Shown here: piece by piece, positions 34,728 through 45,035 of the stretch
Layout of the letters: the number at the start of each line of letters is the position of its first letter
Numbering within the stretch: position 1 is the stretch's first letter
Assembly: GCA_039621445.1 (NCBI GenBank)
Contig: CP154956.1
Coordinates: 97,840,406-97,904,405 of the forward strand
Reading direction: 5' to 3'
DNA: 64,000 nt
From: Euglena gracilis
Taxonomy: Eukaryota; Euglenida; Euglenophyceae; Euglenales
Program-made: the position numbers and the translations under genes
The notes under the pieces: generated by a model
The model's database searches: none
What the model was told of the DNA's origin: nothing
Seen by the model: only the letters and a program-made list of their open reading frames with translations

Positions 34728-35668
34728 CAAGCAGGCTGCTTTGGGCTAAATGTGATGCCCCAAATTTCCATGTCAGTCATAAAAACTTTCGAAAAGCTCT
34801 GGGTAAAAAGGGGCATCCAGGTGTTTGTTTACCTGGACGACATTTTGCTGGTGGCCCCCACCCAGAACGCTTTGCAAAATCACCCTTGGCAAAGATGTGC
34901 TGGATTCTGGGTTCAAAATCAATGTGAAAAAGTCCACGCTGCAGCCCGCCCAAGTAGTAACGCATATGGGTTTTCAACTGAACTTCCAGGAAGGAAAGCT
35001 ACGGTGCCCCCTCAGAAAGTCAAAACCATCAAAACGGAACTGGGAAAAACTGTGAAAAAAGATTACCTGTCAAAAAGGCAGTTGGCTGCCATTTTGGGTC
35101 AAATAAAATGCAATCTACTGGCCCTGCCCTTTTTAAGGGCTTTGACGGACACCCTTGCAATTTTTTTGGTGGCAAACTCCGCAGCCCCCTGGACTCAAAA
35201 CACCCCTTTTCTCAGGAAATCAAGGCCCAATTAAGTGAAACAAATATTCTGCAGGACACCTGAGGGGACAGACCCTTCCCCCAAAATGCAACCAGGGAGT
35301 TGCACTCAGACAGCAGCACCCATGCCTGGGGGGGGGCTAGACAGCCACACAGGAGAACTAGAGCAGGAAATTTGGAGAAAAGACTCCATTTTACAAATAA
35401 ATATAAAGCCGCACAGTGCAGCAATCAGCAATGTGAAAAGTTTGAGCAAACCTGTAGACAACAAGGCAATTTACCATTACCTGACCAAAGGGGGGGGGCA
35501 GAAAGGACCCTTTCAACACAATTCTAAGACCATTTTTGAAATGGTGCATAGAGCACCAAGAAAAACCTCCCAGTCAAATGGGTGTCTTCAAAAGTGCCTG
35601 GCAGACCCCATAAGCAGATGGTAAATGGACAAGGGGGATTACTCCTTAGACCCCCAACTTTTTCAACG
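34728..35668 (+). pseudogene. DIRS-like reverse transcriptase/RNase H relic
   Basis: Pieces in several frames make up one Pol: FGLNVMPQISMSVIKTF, then VFVYLDDILLVAPT (YLDD near 34830), MGFQLNF, KRQLAAILGQIK, the RNase H start HSDSSTHAWGG, VDNKAIYHYLTKGGG, LADPISRW (the usual end of RNase H) and KGDYSLDPQLFQRL. The palm with PFGL-type approach and the segment after RNase H resemble DIRS/YR retroelements rather than copia. Several frameshifts and stops make it dead. No tyrosine recombinase is seen. The family C 5' LTR at 35675 interrupts it. Confidence 0.65.
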
Positions 35669-35674
35669 GTTAAG

Positions 35675-35983
35675 TGTGTACCAGGCGTATGCTTCTGTCC
35701 ACTTCCGTTGAGAAAGTTAGGATGGAAGCAGATCCTATTAGGATTTCCTAATGGGTGCCCCTTCTCTCTCCACAGGTGGTATTTTGTTTTATTCTTTTCC
35801 TTTTCCTTTTCTCCGGACCGGACTTGGATATCCAGTCCGTCCTCCCTGCATTGCTCTGTCCTCGGAAGTTTGGAAAAAGGGGTTTTCTGTTACTCTGATT
35901 TTCAGTTCCCAAGTAGGTGCGCCAAGGCGAAAGCGAAGTTTTTTGGGAATTGGGAAAGGGGAATTGGGAATCAGACGGCTACA
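35675..35983 (+). repeat. Family C 5' LTR
   Basis: 309 bp from TGTGTACCAGGCG to ...CTACA. The start is defined because similarity to the copy at 62690-62373 (minus) begins exactly at TGTGTACC; the end because it is followed after 2 bp by the tRNA-like primer site and because three other copies also end at TACA. Confidence 0.8.
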
Positions 35984-35985
35984 CT

Positions 35986-36009
35986 TGGTAGCAGATTGGT
36001 TCGATCCTA
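35986..36009 (+). promoter_or_regulatory. Primer binding site, initiator tRNA-Met type
   Basis: tggtagcaga starts 2 bp after the LTR. It is complementary to the 3' end of eukaryotic initiator tRNA-Met (...TCTGCTACCA). The next bases ttggttcgatccta also resemble the complement of that tRNA's T-arm, with a short gap, so complementarity may exceed the usual 12-18 nt. Confidence 0.7.
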
Positions 36010-36199
36010 CGCTGACTTGCAGCGGAGGGCCCCTGCACCGTTATTACACGGTCGCAGCGTCAGCTCCCGGCTTCTAGTCAACGTCTAAGCAGACGAGCAG
36101 GCTCCGGAAGGCTTTGTACCGTATTACCCGTTACAGCCCCTCTGGTACCAGCACAACTGCTTATTTTTGTGAGTTTTTGCTGTTTTTGTCGTCAGAAAC

Positions 36200-37080
36200 A
36201 TGCAAAGCACAGACCCCAACCATCAACTCAACTATGCCTTATTACAGCCAACATTGCAAGACATTGACCAAGAAACAGGGGTTGGAAGCTTTTATGTGAA
36301 AGTGCTTCCAGTTCCAACGCCGATGAGACACATTTGGCTCAATTGTCAAGATTGCAATATTTGTCACCTTTGACAGTGGTCGGCGATGAGCCCCACATCA
36401 TTGGATTCAGAGGCTAATGCGGCCTCTTCCGCACTCACCTTGCCACAACGGGGGTATTCGCCTCTGTCTGCGGCAACGATGCAGCTGCACACACCGGAGA
36501 GACCCGTGGTGATTCCGCCCCCGGGTTTCTCCGGTGATGGTGGGCTAGAAACCCCGTGTTTCTTTCAACCACCACCCGTTCTGCTACCGGCAAGCCCTTA
36601 CAGAGCTTTGCCACCACCACCCAATCTTGGGTGCTATCCCACACTACCTTGGCAGCCGGAGACTCGCCTAGTGGTACCGGAATTCTCCGGTACGTCCCAA
36701 CCCATGGATGGCTATGGGAAAGCACTGGGGAGCTCCTCACTGCTGAGGATGTGCAGGCTATCGTTGCTCGGCTTCCAGGGGGTCACACCCTTGTGAGGCA
36801 GTTCAACCATGTGCAACAATGTGTTGCAGATTGCGCAACCGCAGTGAACAAAGTGCTTCAGTTTGACGAGGACAACCAGAAACATGTCTTCACCAAGCTG
36901 GAATACTGCTGGAATTGCTTGCAGGAGGTTGGCAAATATTGCCAGAGGAATTTCGAAAGTGCGGGTATTGACCTTGCAAACTTTCGGGAAACATTTGACA
37001 AAACGTGCCAACAACTCCCGCAAAACTTCCGGCAAATTAGTGAATGCATGCATGAAGCGGAAACGCGGAATGACATCTAG
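36200..37080 (+). pseudogene. Family C Gag N-terminus
   Basis: Starts at the ATG at 36200 in the frame MQSTDPNHQLNYALLQ. One in-frame TGA (36371-36373), a Pro-rich stretch (RPVVIPPPGFSG), a frameshift near 36725, then an alpha-helical part (VRQFNHVQQCVADCATAV, LANFRETFDKTCQQL) ending at TAG 37078-37080. The frame continues beyond the TAG into the next segment. No catalytic motif; structural by position after the LTR and primer site. Confidence 0.55.
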
Positions 37081-38640
37081 TGTCTGCACTTGCATGACTC
37101 ACTACAGCAATTATCGGGACAAATGGAGTCCTGTTCATCCGCGTTGTTGCATTTGCAACAACAGTTGCATGCACAAGATTCCTCGTCTGCAACATCCAGT
37201 ACTGGTGGATTTGTGTCTATGGACCACTTCACCACCCTATCCGCAACTTCCCATGAATCGCAACACCGCAATTTGCAGTTGTTCGATGAAACAGAAAAGT
37301 TTCGACAATTCCAGTCACCAGCCAACGAGAATTTTGCTCCCCACACGTATGTGCGGCAGTTGGAGGAGCGACTTTCCCGTTTGGAGCAGAAAACCTGCTA
37401 TTGTGACGTGAATCGGGTTGGATTATCCAATCTGAGCGCAAAAGTCGCGGAATTGGCACAATGGCAGGATTCCCTGCAGTTGCAGTTGCAATCCGACATT
37501 GGCGGGATTTTCTCGGCCATTGCGGGTTTGCAACAAAGCTATTCCGCACTTTCCCACCGAGTTCCGGACATTAGCGGTATTCACACTGCTATTGGTGAAC
37601 TCCAGACCCGGTATGCATCGGTGCCTACCAAAGTAACAAAAATGCAGTTTCTACGTGCAGGTTCCAGTTCCCGGATTACCGAGAACCCTGATTTCAAGGC
37701 ATTTTATGACAAAATGCTCACTGGCAAACAGGAAACCTTGCAAGATTTCTGCAACAGCCTATTACGGCTTGAGTAATCGCTGAATCGGAATGCCCGATCC
37801 ACGCAAGGTGAGATTACCAGGTTGGGTGAGCGAATTTCCGCGTTTTTGGATAAGCCACCACCCGGAAATTTGCCCGTGGGTACCACAACCGCGTTGTCGG
37901 ATAACCCTGCACCGGTTGCACCCACCACCACATCAATCAAGGTGTAAACACCTTTGCAGATTCCCTCAAAAGCTGTAAAAGCATTAACGGGACAACTTCA
38001 ATTATTGGACGAGTCTCACGGAAAACTTGTCCAAGATGTTACCGGAATTTCCGAAAGGATTCCGCATTTGGACAACTTTTCCCGTTACCGCAAGCGTATT
38101 CGCGCTTTGGAGGATGAAGTTGACCGTATTTGCGGTCAACTACAGCTTGTCGAGCGTTTGGAGCAAAGTGTGCATGACTTGTCTGTGGGTTTGGACAATG
38201 TGTCCAACCAACAGCGGGTTTAACACTGCAATTCGGCAGTACGCATTGCTGAAGATGCGCCAAATGTTCCAGAGTCGCGTTTCCATAACCCGACTCTGGG
38301 TGCACATGCACCACCACCACCCGTGTCCCGAGTGTCACAATTCGCGATTCCGCGAAGTGTGCCGCCATTGGCCCTGTCCACAACCCAAACCCAGTTTTCG
38401 GATGAATTTCTCATTACGGGAACCGAATTTTCGGAAACCACGGCGATTCCGCCAAGTCTCCACCAAGAAATCCATCATTCCATGCTTGTGCATGGAATGA
38501 GCCAAACCCGTACACCGCGAGTGGGTCACATGTTGCATGTGCGACACACCCCCACACCGGAGAGTCCCCGTATTACGGGCGACCAAAAGGGTTTGCGACC
38601 GGATAGTCGGTACCAGGATTCACCTTCACCATAAATTTCG
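37081..38640 (+). pseudogene. Family C Gag coiled-coil and proline-rich middle
   Basis: Three open stretches (37090-37776, 37954-38223, 38323-38634) separated by stops make one protein: heptad-rich segments (LQQLSGQMESCSSALLHL; LSNLSAKVAELAQWQDSL; RIRALEDEVDRICGQLQL) followed by a Pro/Thr/His-rich linker. The segment RIRALEDEV...VERLEQSVHDL aligns with KRIKRLQYDVELI... of the minus-strand gag at 59.7 kb, which places that copy in the same family. Confidence 0.55.
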
Positions 38641-38739
38641 CGATTCCGACAAGTATCCGGAAAGGATACGCTTGGTGCTCGAGCGTACCCAGGCCCAAAA
38701 CCACAGAATACCACCGAGGGTCAATGGGTTTCTCAGAAA

Positions 38740-39301
38740 AACTTCAAGGGCACCATCGCAATCGCGAATAAAGTGAAACCCCAATGGGACGGTGATCCAA
38801 CCGCATGGAGACAGATTTCCCGGGACTGGGAATACTACTGGGCATTGAAAGGGCCAACCCAGGACACAAACCCGGAGGTTATCAAGATGGAATTCATCCA
38901 TTGCCTCCCAAGGGATGAGAAGGAGCGCGCGCGACAACTTGTGATTCGCTACCACGTTTCCTTTGATGACCTGGTGGAGCAATACGTTTCCACGAGTTCA
39001 AGTTTGGTCGCTAGGATTACCCTAGAGGCCAAGTGGCGGCAAGGCGACCCTCCCGGTCGCAAGTGGAAGTGCATTGACCTTTGTTAAATAGTTAGGACTT
39101 GCCCCTGAGGTGGATGAACTCAGCGGAAAGCAAATGCGCGAACAGTTTGATGCTGTTCTCATGCATTTCACGCCTAGCCTCATCAAGGATATCCACCGTG
39201 AGGAGTTTGCGAGTCATCCAATGACTCTTGACCAACGCTGGACCTACGTTTCCAAGCAGTTGAAGCTATCACAGCTTCTTGGTCAGATTCAATCCGCGTA
39301 A
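38740..39301 (+). pseudogene. Family C Gag capsid-like segment
   Basis: FKGTIAIANKVKPQWDGD introduces a capsid-like region; after stops and a frame change near 39090 it continues as VDELSGKQMREQFDAVL, LIKDIHREEF and LSQLLGQIQSA. The same strings occur in the minus-strand gag at 58567-59001, which lacks about 60 residues in the middle. Decayed. Confidence 0.6.
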
Positions 39302-39433
39302 AACGCACACCCAACCGCTGGATTACCGGCTGGTTCGGTGAACGCATTACAAAAATCACCGGTTTCACCCACTTCACCAACCACGGGATTGAGAACGCGA
39401 TATCCGCGTTCTTCGGACTAAGCCACGGATAAA

Positions 39434-40167
39434 GTGTGCTTTTTTTGCAACAAATCGGGACATATGTCTCGAGAATGTCCTAATCCTGAAGCGCGAAAGC
39501 GTATTCAGAGTCCGCGAGGCTCGACCTCATCAAGAGGTTCGGGTTCCTCCGCGTTTTCACGCCAATCGGGCAATTCACGGTCATCGGGTCCCTGTTCTGG
39601 CGGTATTAGCCCCCGGATCCCGTTCCGCGATGAGCGGAAACAGGGTACCCCTCGGAGTAGGTCACCTGGTGTCCCTGCCAAGAAGCGTGATTCTTATCGC
39701 GAGACATCGCGATCGCGTTCGCGAAGCGAATCATCCTCTTCGTTATCCTCATCGGGAAAACCCCGATACACCGGTCATGGTCGACGGGATACCCGCTCAC
39801 CACGACGGTTTGACGGGAAATCGGGAAACCGACCCCCCGTTACCCATAATCGCGACACAAATCCTGGTGTTCGCTTTGTGGATCGAGTGATCACCACTCA
39901 TCCAAATGTCCGCGTTCTCGTCCTCCCCGCCCTGGCCAACGTCATCGCGGTATGAATCGCGGTGACAAGGGTCAATCCTCCAACCGCCATAAAGTCGGTT
40001 TCAAGATATCTTGTTTGGAGGATGACACCCCTGTTGCAGGCAGGGAGGGGGATGAAACCACGGATACCGATTTCGACGAGGCCCGCATGGCGGTGCGCAC
40101 GTTGAAATCCGTTTATACCTCGAAAAGGCCCATAGCCGGCTATTCGGCCGGTTCGGACCTGGAGTAG
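39434..40167 (+). CDS. Family C Gag zinc knuckle and RS-rich tail
   Basis: Open frames 39434-39955 and 39952-40167. It starts with a CCHC knuckle CFFCNKSGHMSREC (C-x2-C-x4-H-x4-C, nt 39437 on), then an Arg/Ser-rich domain (SRETSRSRSRSESSSSLS), then an acidic end (EGDETTDTDFDEARM). The knuckle would bind element RNA. The RS tract resembles splicing-factor RS domains but is a common nucleic-acid-binding solution in Gags. Overlap of the two frames at 39952 is an ATGA-type junction or a frameshift scar. Confidence 0.65.
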
Positions 40168-40396
40168 GGGAGCCCGAGGTCCGAGGGCACGGACCTCTGG
40201 GCTGATGAACAGATGGAGGTAGGACCTGATCAACCCTGCCCATCTGCCTTTCTGGTTGGTACCCGGAAAATTTTCGGGTCCCCCACCCCCCACTCCAACT
40301 TTCCGCTGGGAATGTTGTGCAAAGTAGGAAAGGGTTCATGGGAAAGCTGGCAAGAAAACGTGTTTTCGCCACACCCTTCACTTTGCCTACCCCCCA

Positions 40397-40867
40397 ATGG
40401 AACTTTTGGTCCAAGCGGAAATCAAAATCCAAAACTTTTGTGCAAAAGTCAAATTTCTCATTGACACCGGTTGTCGCATCGCACTACTTTTTCGGTTCGG
40501 GTTGACACCAACCCCCCTCTTGGTGCAAGCCAAGAAGCCGATCAACGTTACGACGGCTGACAACACCCCCATCTGCGGTGGTGACTTGGGATGCTTTTTG
40601 GACATACTCCTACCCCTCATCCACAAGCACCACTCACACCCCCCCCAACCGCAAAATTTTCCGGATACCTGGGGATATCACTCCGGAATCCATGGTTCTG
40701 ACGTAATTCTGGGATACCCCTTTTTACGTCAGCACCGGCTGGTAGTGGATTGCCACTCCCACGGTTTGCGCACAACACCATTCTCTTCATTGCCCCCCAA
40801 ACCCTCATCACCAGTGGCGTCAACCGCGACAGCCACCAATGTTTCCAAACCATTTTCAAAATTTTAA
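40397..40867 (+). CDS. Family C aspartic protease
   Basis: 156-residue open frame. VKFLIDTGCRIALLF holds the D-T-G active site (Asp at nt 40463), VTTADNTPICGG fits the flap-side strand, and VILGYPFLRQHRLVVDC is the conserved C-terminal I-L-G segment. Only one D-T-G is present, as expected for a homodimeric retroelement protease. It cleaves Gag-Pol. Upstream the frame is broken; downstream it ends before the Dam-like region. Confidence 0.75.
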   Translation: MELLVQAEIKIQNFCAKVKFLIDTGCRIALLFRFGLTPTPLLVQAKKPINVTTADNTPICGGDLGCFLDILLPLIHKHHSHPPQPQNFPDTWGYHSGIHGSDVILGYPFLRQHRLVVDCHSHGLRTTPFSSLPPKPSSPVASTATATNVSKPFSKF

Positions 40868-41312
40868 GCCCGTTACCAACAACACCAACCAACGTTTTCC
40901 ACACCGGGTGTACCGATAAATTTCACCCCCTGCCCACTGACACACCAACTTCCGTTCCCCATGAGGCAGGGCAAGCGAGTCGCGGTACCCACCTCGTAAC
41001 ACTGGGTTACATGACGAAAGCCCAAAGGCCTAAAGTAATTACGGTGTCGAGTAGTCGCCCAGCTGCGCAAATACCCCATTTTCCAACAGATGTATCACGG
41101 TAACTACATCTGTACACCCCCCAGCGCTACAAAGCGCATCCCAACATTTACACACACACACACCAGACCAACATGCGCGACTAGGACCGCTACTCCGACA
41201 CTTCCTTCCAATGTGTGCACTGTAGGATAATTTCCACCAAGCCAGACTTCGATTGTGGATGTTTAGTCCAAACACCAACACTAATCATGATTTCGCGTAA
41301 CCATACACTTGG
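40868..41312 (+). other. Spacer between family C protease and Dam/RT
   Basis: No domain recognised. Cys/Thr-rich short frames only. It was probably linker coding sequence, now decayed. Confidence 0.4.
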
Positions 41313-42491
41313 TTGCGGTTCGCAATGCGCGACCGTACATCAAGTGCTCCAACAACGACGTATTGCCTTGTTGTTTGGGACCGCGAAATCCGTGTCACAC
41401 ACCTCCCCCATAATATGGACTGCGTATTAACCCATCCAACCCATCAACCTTTGGGAATGCCCCTAGGGAGTGTGGATGACACACCCTTGAGCTATGTTTG
41501 CGGATCCCTGAATTGCGTTATCGCTTTTAAACCCGCGAACCAAATCGACACCTACGCGATGCGCGTATGGAACGCATTTAATTTTGTTCAATACCGTATT
41601 TTGGAGGAATGGTTCTCCAAAATCACGGCTTTGGCTGATTTCTTCGATTTGTCGTTGGAAATTGATGCGTTTTCACCAAAAGCGCATGTGCGCTTGTCGC
41701 GATATTGGTCGCGACATTCCAAAGCATTTCTTAAATTTTGGGGTGATACGGTGCTCTGGATGCACCCTCCCCCAAAACTTATCCCGAATGTGGTGGAGAA
41801 AATCCTCCGCGATGAAGCGCGAGGAGCTCTCCTCATACCCGTCAATCCGAATGCGGATTGGTTTCACCAACTATCCTATGTGAGTTTTCATTGGTGGGAT
41901 TTACCCGCTGATGTACCCCTATTTGAGGATATTTTTGGTATATTATTACCACCTATTAAAGATATCATTTTTCGCGTTTGCTTCTTTGACGCATTCGGAA
42001 TATCCGATTTGCGTGTGCCAAGATACCTTGGTACGCATGGGGATGCCACACCCTCCACGCAGATTTCTGCGGTCATTGAGAGTGCGGACCAGCACCCCAA
42101 GTCTGCTGACTATTATTCGCCAATCACTCGCGAATTCCATGGTGTACTGGATAACCCAGTTTACGCCTGCAACATCGACCCCGCGATTCGCGGTCCGTTC
42201 GGTGTTTGCAAAATCGAGCTCAAGGATGGCGCTAAACCCATGCACCGGAAATTCTTCCGTTGTTCGGCTGAACGCGAACAAGCTGTCAACGAGATGATTG
42301 AGAAGCTCAGACAGCGGAATTGGATTATCCCTTCCAAGAGCGAGTGGACATCACAAGCTTTCGTGGTGCCCAAACCTGCTGACCAGTCTGGTCAGAAGAA
42401 GTGGAGGCTGGTGCTGGATTACCGGTACCTGAATTCCCAACCCCTTCCCGTTACCGCTGATCGAGGATTTGATCACCAAACAATCCGATAA
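41313..42491 (+). CDS. Family C Dam-like domain and RT N-terminus
   Basis: 392-residue open frame. LEIDAFSPKAHVRLSRYW followed by VLWMHPPPKLIPNVVEKI (nt about 41755-41790) is the Dam-like layout seen in families A and B, but the catalytic-type N-P-P-F has become H-P-P-P, so it is probably inactive here. From about residue 290 the RT begins: CKIELKDGAKPMHRKFFR, WIIPSKSEWTSQAFVVPK, WRLVLDYRYLNSQ. A frameshift near 42470 puts the rest of RT in the next frame. Confidence 0.75.
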   Translation: MRFAMRDRTSSAPTTTYCLVVWDREIRVTHLPHNMDCVLTHPTHQPLGMPLGSVDDTPLSYVCGSLNCVIAFKPANQIDTYAMRVWNAFNFVQYRILEEWFSKITALADFFDLSLEIDAFSPKAHVRLSRYWSRHSKAFLKFWGDTVLWMHPPPKLIPNVVEKILRDEARGALLIPVNPNADWFHQLSYVSFHWWDLPADVPLFEDIFGILLPPIKDIIFRVCFFDAFGISDLRVPRYLGTHGDATPSTQISAVIESADQHPKSADYYSPITREFHGVLDNPVYACNIDPAIRGPFGVCKIELKDGAKPMHRKFFRCSAEREQAVNEMIEKLRQRNWIIPSKSEWTSQAFVVPKPADQSGQKKWRLVLDYRYLNSQPLPVTADRGFDHQTIR

Positions 42492-43644
42492 CTGGTTGTG
42501 GTCAATCTTTGATCTAGAAGACGGTTTTCATCAGATGAATTTGCATCCTGATTCGCAACCGTACACGGCATTCGTGACATCCAAGGGTGTGTACCAATGG
42601 ACAGTACTCCCCATGGGTGTTAAGAATGGCCCAGCCATGTTTCAACGCATGATCCAGTGGGTTTTGCGCGATTTACCGTTTGCTCTGGTGTACATCGATG
42701 ATGTACTGGTGGGACCCCAACCGTCATCCGCGAAATCGGGCGAGGATATCCTCGAACCGCATTATCGCGATGTGCGGGCGGTATTATCCGCGTTCAAAAA
42801 GCATTTGCTTTTTGTGAAGGGTTCCAAAATGCACCTGTTTCGCAAAACTATTAAGTTTTGCGGGCACATCCTGAGCAACGGGCAGCGTAAAGCCGCACCC
42901 AGTAAGATGGACGCCATTAAGAAACGGACTCCTGAGGTCATTAAGACCTTAACGCAGTTAAAGGGATTTTTGGGATTAGCCCAATATTGCTCTATTTGCA
43001 CGAAAGATTTCGCCAAGATCGCGGTACCCCTAACCCGACAGCTCAAAAATCGGACACCCGATAACGCAAAAGTCATTTGGGATTACCAAATGCGCGAGGC
43101 CTTGAATAAAATCAAGGACTTGCTCCTCGAGAACGTGGTTCTCGATATCGCGGATCCATACAAACCGTATGTCCTGGAGGTCGACAGCAGCGATGACGCT
43201 GTTGGCGGGGTTCTTAGCCAGCATAATGCGGCAAATGAACTCCGACCTGTGGCTTTCTTCAGCAGGAAGCTACAGGGCGACAACGGGAAAGGACAGGTTA
43301 AATGGAGCATCCGCGAAAAGGAGACATATGCCATTGTGCTTACTCTCCAGAAATTACGCAGCTGGATAGCCAGCAGCCTGGTCCAGATACCCGTGTTGAC
43401 GGATCATGAGAGCCTTCAACACTGGTATACCGAGGAGCTGAACAAGGACAGGTCATCGGTGGGCAGAAGATGCCGATTGCATGAGTTCTTTAGCCAGTTA
43501 AACTGGTGGTTATTTATAACCCAGGTCATACGCAAAAAGTTGCGGATCCGCTCAGCCGAGCCCCCTGGTATTACCCTGGGAACCCGGGTGAGGGTGATGC
43601 GACTTTTCATGGCATCCATGAGGCTGACAGGGTCACGCGAATAA
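42469..43644 (+). CDS. Family C reverse transcriptase palm and RNase H
   Basis: FDLEDGFHQMNLH (first catalytic D), LPMGVKNGPAMFQRMIQ, LVYIDDVLVG (YIDD, nt 42691-42702), FCGHILSNGQRKAAP and a thumb with LKGFLGLAQY. RNase H follows: YVLEVDSSDDAVGGVLSQ (Asp at nt 43183), IREKETYAIV (Glu), PVLTDHESLQHWY (Asp). The usual A-D-A-L-S-R end is degraded after 43500. Typical Ty3/gypsy order. Roles: copy element RNA and remove it from the hybrid. Confidence 0.85.
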   Translation: MITKQSDNWLWSIFDLEDGFHQMNLHPDSQPYTAFVTSKGVYQWTVLPMGVKNGPAMFQRMIQWVLRDLPFALVYIDDVLVGPQPSSAKSGEDILEPHYRDVRAVLSAFKKHLLFVKGSKMHLFRKTIKFCGHILSNGQRKAAPSKMDAIKKRTPEVIKTLTQLKGFLGLAQYCSICTKDFAKIAVPLTRQLKNRTPDNAKVIWDYQMREALNKIKDLLLENVVLDIADPYKPYVLEVDSSDDAVGGVLSQHNAANELRPVAFFSRKLQGDNGKGQVKWSIREKETYAIVLTLQKLRSWIASSLVQIPVLTDHESLQHWYTEELNKDRSSVGRRCRLHEFFSQLNWWLFITQVIRKKLRIRSAEPPGITLGTRVRVMRLFMASMRLTGSRE

Positions 43645-43951
43645 TCCCATTCGCGGAAAAATAGGGGCGTAGGAGTTTACGTACGCGTAATGCGACGGGG
43701 ACCGGCAGTGTGTCCACGCCGGCGCCTTCCACACAATGGTGAAATGACGATGCAGCCATATACCCGGGAAACGGGTAAGGAATCGAGCATGTTGTCCGTA
43801 GCGTCGCATCGACGTGCGAACTATATAGTACCATTGTGAATAGACTCCGTAATGGTGAGTCCATAGAGAATTACTCTCTATCACCATTGCGACTTATTTT
43901 CTGAAATGATTCTGGTTAGAAAATTGTATACCCCAAGACCTGGTTGATGAT
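43645..43951 (+). other. Decayed linker between RNase H and integrase
   Basis: About 300 bp with no long frame. In complete Ty3/gypsy elements this would encode the connection and the start of the integrase zinc domain. Nothing else is seen. Confidence 0.4.
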
Positions 43952-44720
43952 GTGATTTTGAGCTATCACAACCACGGTCACCCTGGGGCCCCCATAGTGG
44001 GCCGCAGATACTGCACAACCCTGAGTGAGAAAGATTTATATTCGCGCTGTTTGCGAATTTCGCAACGGTGCCAAATTTGTCAGGCTGTGAAACCGCGCAG
44101 AGGTACCCCCCCTGGTACGATGTACTTTTTCCTCGTACCACCGGAAATTTTTACGTCCCTCTGCATGGATTTTCTCGAACTTGAACCTTGCAAAGGATCA
44201 GATGACAAAATTTACGATTACGTTTTTGTTGTCGTCTGTCGGCTGAGTGGGTACATAGTAGCCATTCCATGCCAGAAAGCAGGGTTGACAGCCCAAATTT
44301 TGGCATCTATATTCCTGGAGAAATGTATCTGCTTAACGGGTTTACCGAACGATATCGTGAGTGATCAAGATCACCTGATCTCCTCGCGGTTTTTCACAAC
44401 TTTGTGCGGTTTACTCAGCATTGAGCAGCATTTTTCCATTATATACCGCCCGAAAGGCAATGGTAGAGCCGAAGCAGCCGTGAAATCCGTCGTCAATATG
44501 CTTCGCATTTCACTGGCTGACTCGGGTATGAATTGGTTTTCCGTTCTTCATTGGTATTTATTTTACATCAATACCTTTCCAGGGTTGGTATTACCACACT
44601 CACTGTACAAAATTGTTTTCGGACGAGACCCTCCGGCCATAGGGGATATCCCCTCGGAAAGACCCGCCCGAAGTAAACTCAGCTGTGAAGCGTGGTTTGC
44701 AGAAGTGGAATCAAAAATAG
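43952..44720 (+). CDS. Family C integrase (3' truncated)
   Basis: Zinc-binding start with HNHGHPG and CQICQAVKPRRG (H..H..C-x2-C). Catalytic triad: D in CMDFLEL (nt 44168), D in VSDQDHLI (nt 44363) and E in NGRAEAAVKS (nt 44471); the last two are 36 codons apart, which is the D-D-35-E pattern. The core is followed by INTFPGLVLPHSLYKIVFG. The protein stays open to about 44720, where the DNA switches to a family A scrap, so the C-terminal domain is lost. It inserts element cDNA into the genome. Confidence 0.85.
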
Positions 44721-45035
44721 CAACACGTGGCAGACATCAAGAAATGCAAATTTTTCGTGAAAGAGGTGGAATTCTGTGGACACGTACTCGGTGGTGGACA
44801 ACGAAAACCAGCACCTGGGAAATTGATGGCTTTGGAGAAATGGGAGGTACCAAAAACGGTCACAGCCCTGCGGGCATTTCTGGGATTCACGAACTACTAT
44901 GCCTCATATGTCCCAGGGTATGCGGAATTGGCTGCAGACCTAATGAAAAAACTGAAAGTGAAAAAGGGATCATACGCAAAGGGGTGCCGGCCCCGAGAAA
45001 CTGGAAACTCAGGGGCAGGCCCCACGGTTACAACA
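44720..45035 (+). pseudogene. Family A scrap: RT thumb joined to gag N-terminus sequence
   Basis: Encodes VADIKKCKFFVKEVEFCGHV to GFTNYYASYVPGYAELAAD, matching the family A RT at 9163-9380. At about 44960 it joins cgcaaaggggtgccggcccc, which matches the family A Gag N-terminus near 6990-7020 and 23870-23890. Two distant parts of family A are thus side by side on the plus strand. Similarity ends at about 45035, where the duplicated block starts. Confidence 0.7.

Larger units (their letters stand above)
35675..44720 (+). mobile_element. Family C LTR retrotransposon (decayed, 3' truncated)
   Basis: 5' LTR (35675-35983), primer site (35986-36009), gag (36200-40167), protease, Dam-like domain, RT, RNase H and integrase to 44720, where similarity stops at a family A scrap. 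Many in-frame stops and frameshifts. RT/RNase H/integrase order and motifs are of Ty3/gypsy type. Related gag occurs on the minus strand at 58.1-59.8 kb and 45.0-45.8 kb, and related LTRs at 45816-46270, 59785-60239 and 62373-62690. Confidence 0.8.

Noticed and set aside
35991-36030. A possible tRNA gene fragment after the family C LTR.
   Set aside because: The match is to the complement of a tRNA 3' end directly after an LTR, which is what a primer binding site looks like. No anticodon arm follows.
39660-39760. SR splicing-factor-like gene (SRSRSRSE tract).
   Set aside because: It follows a CCHC knuckle in the same frame as the family C Gag and has a homologous counterpart in the minus-strand gag at 58.2 kb; no RNA recognition motif.
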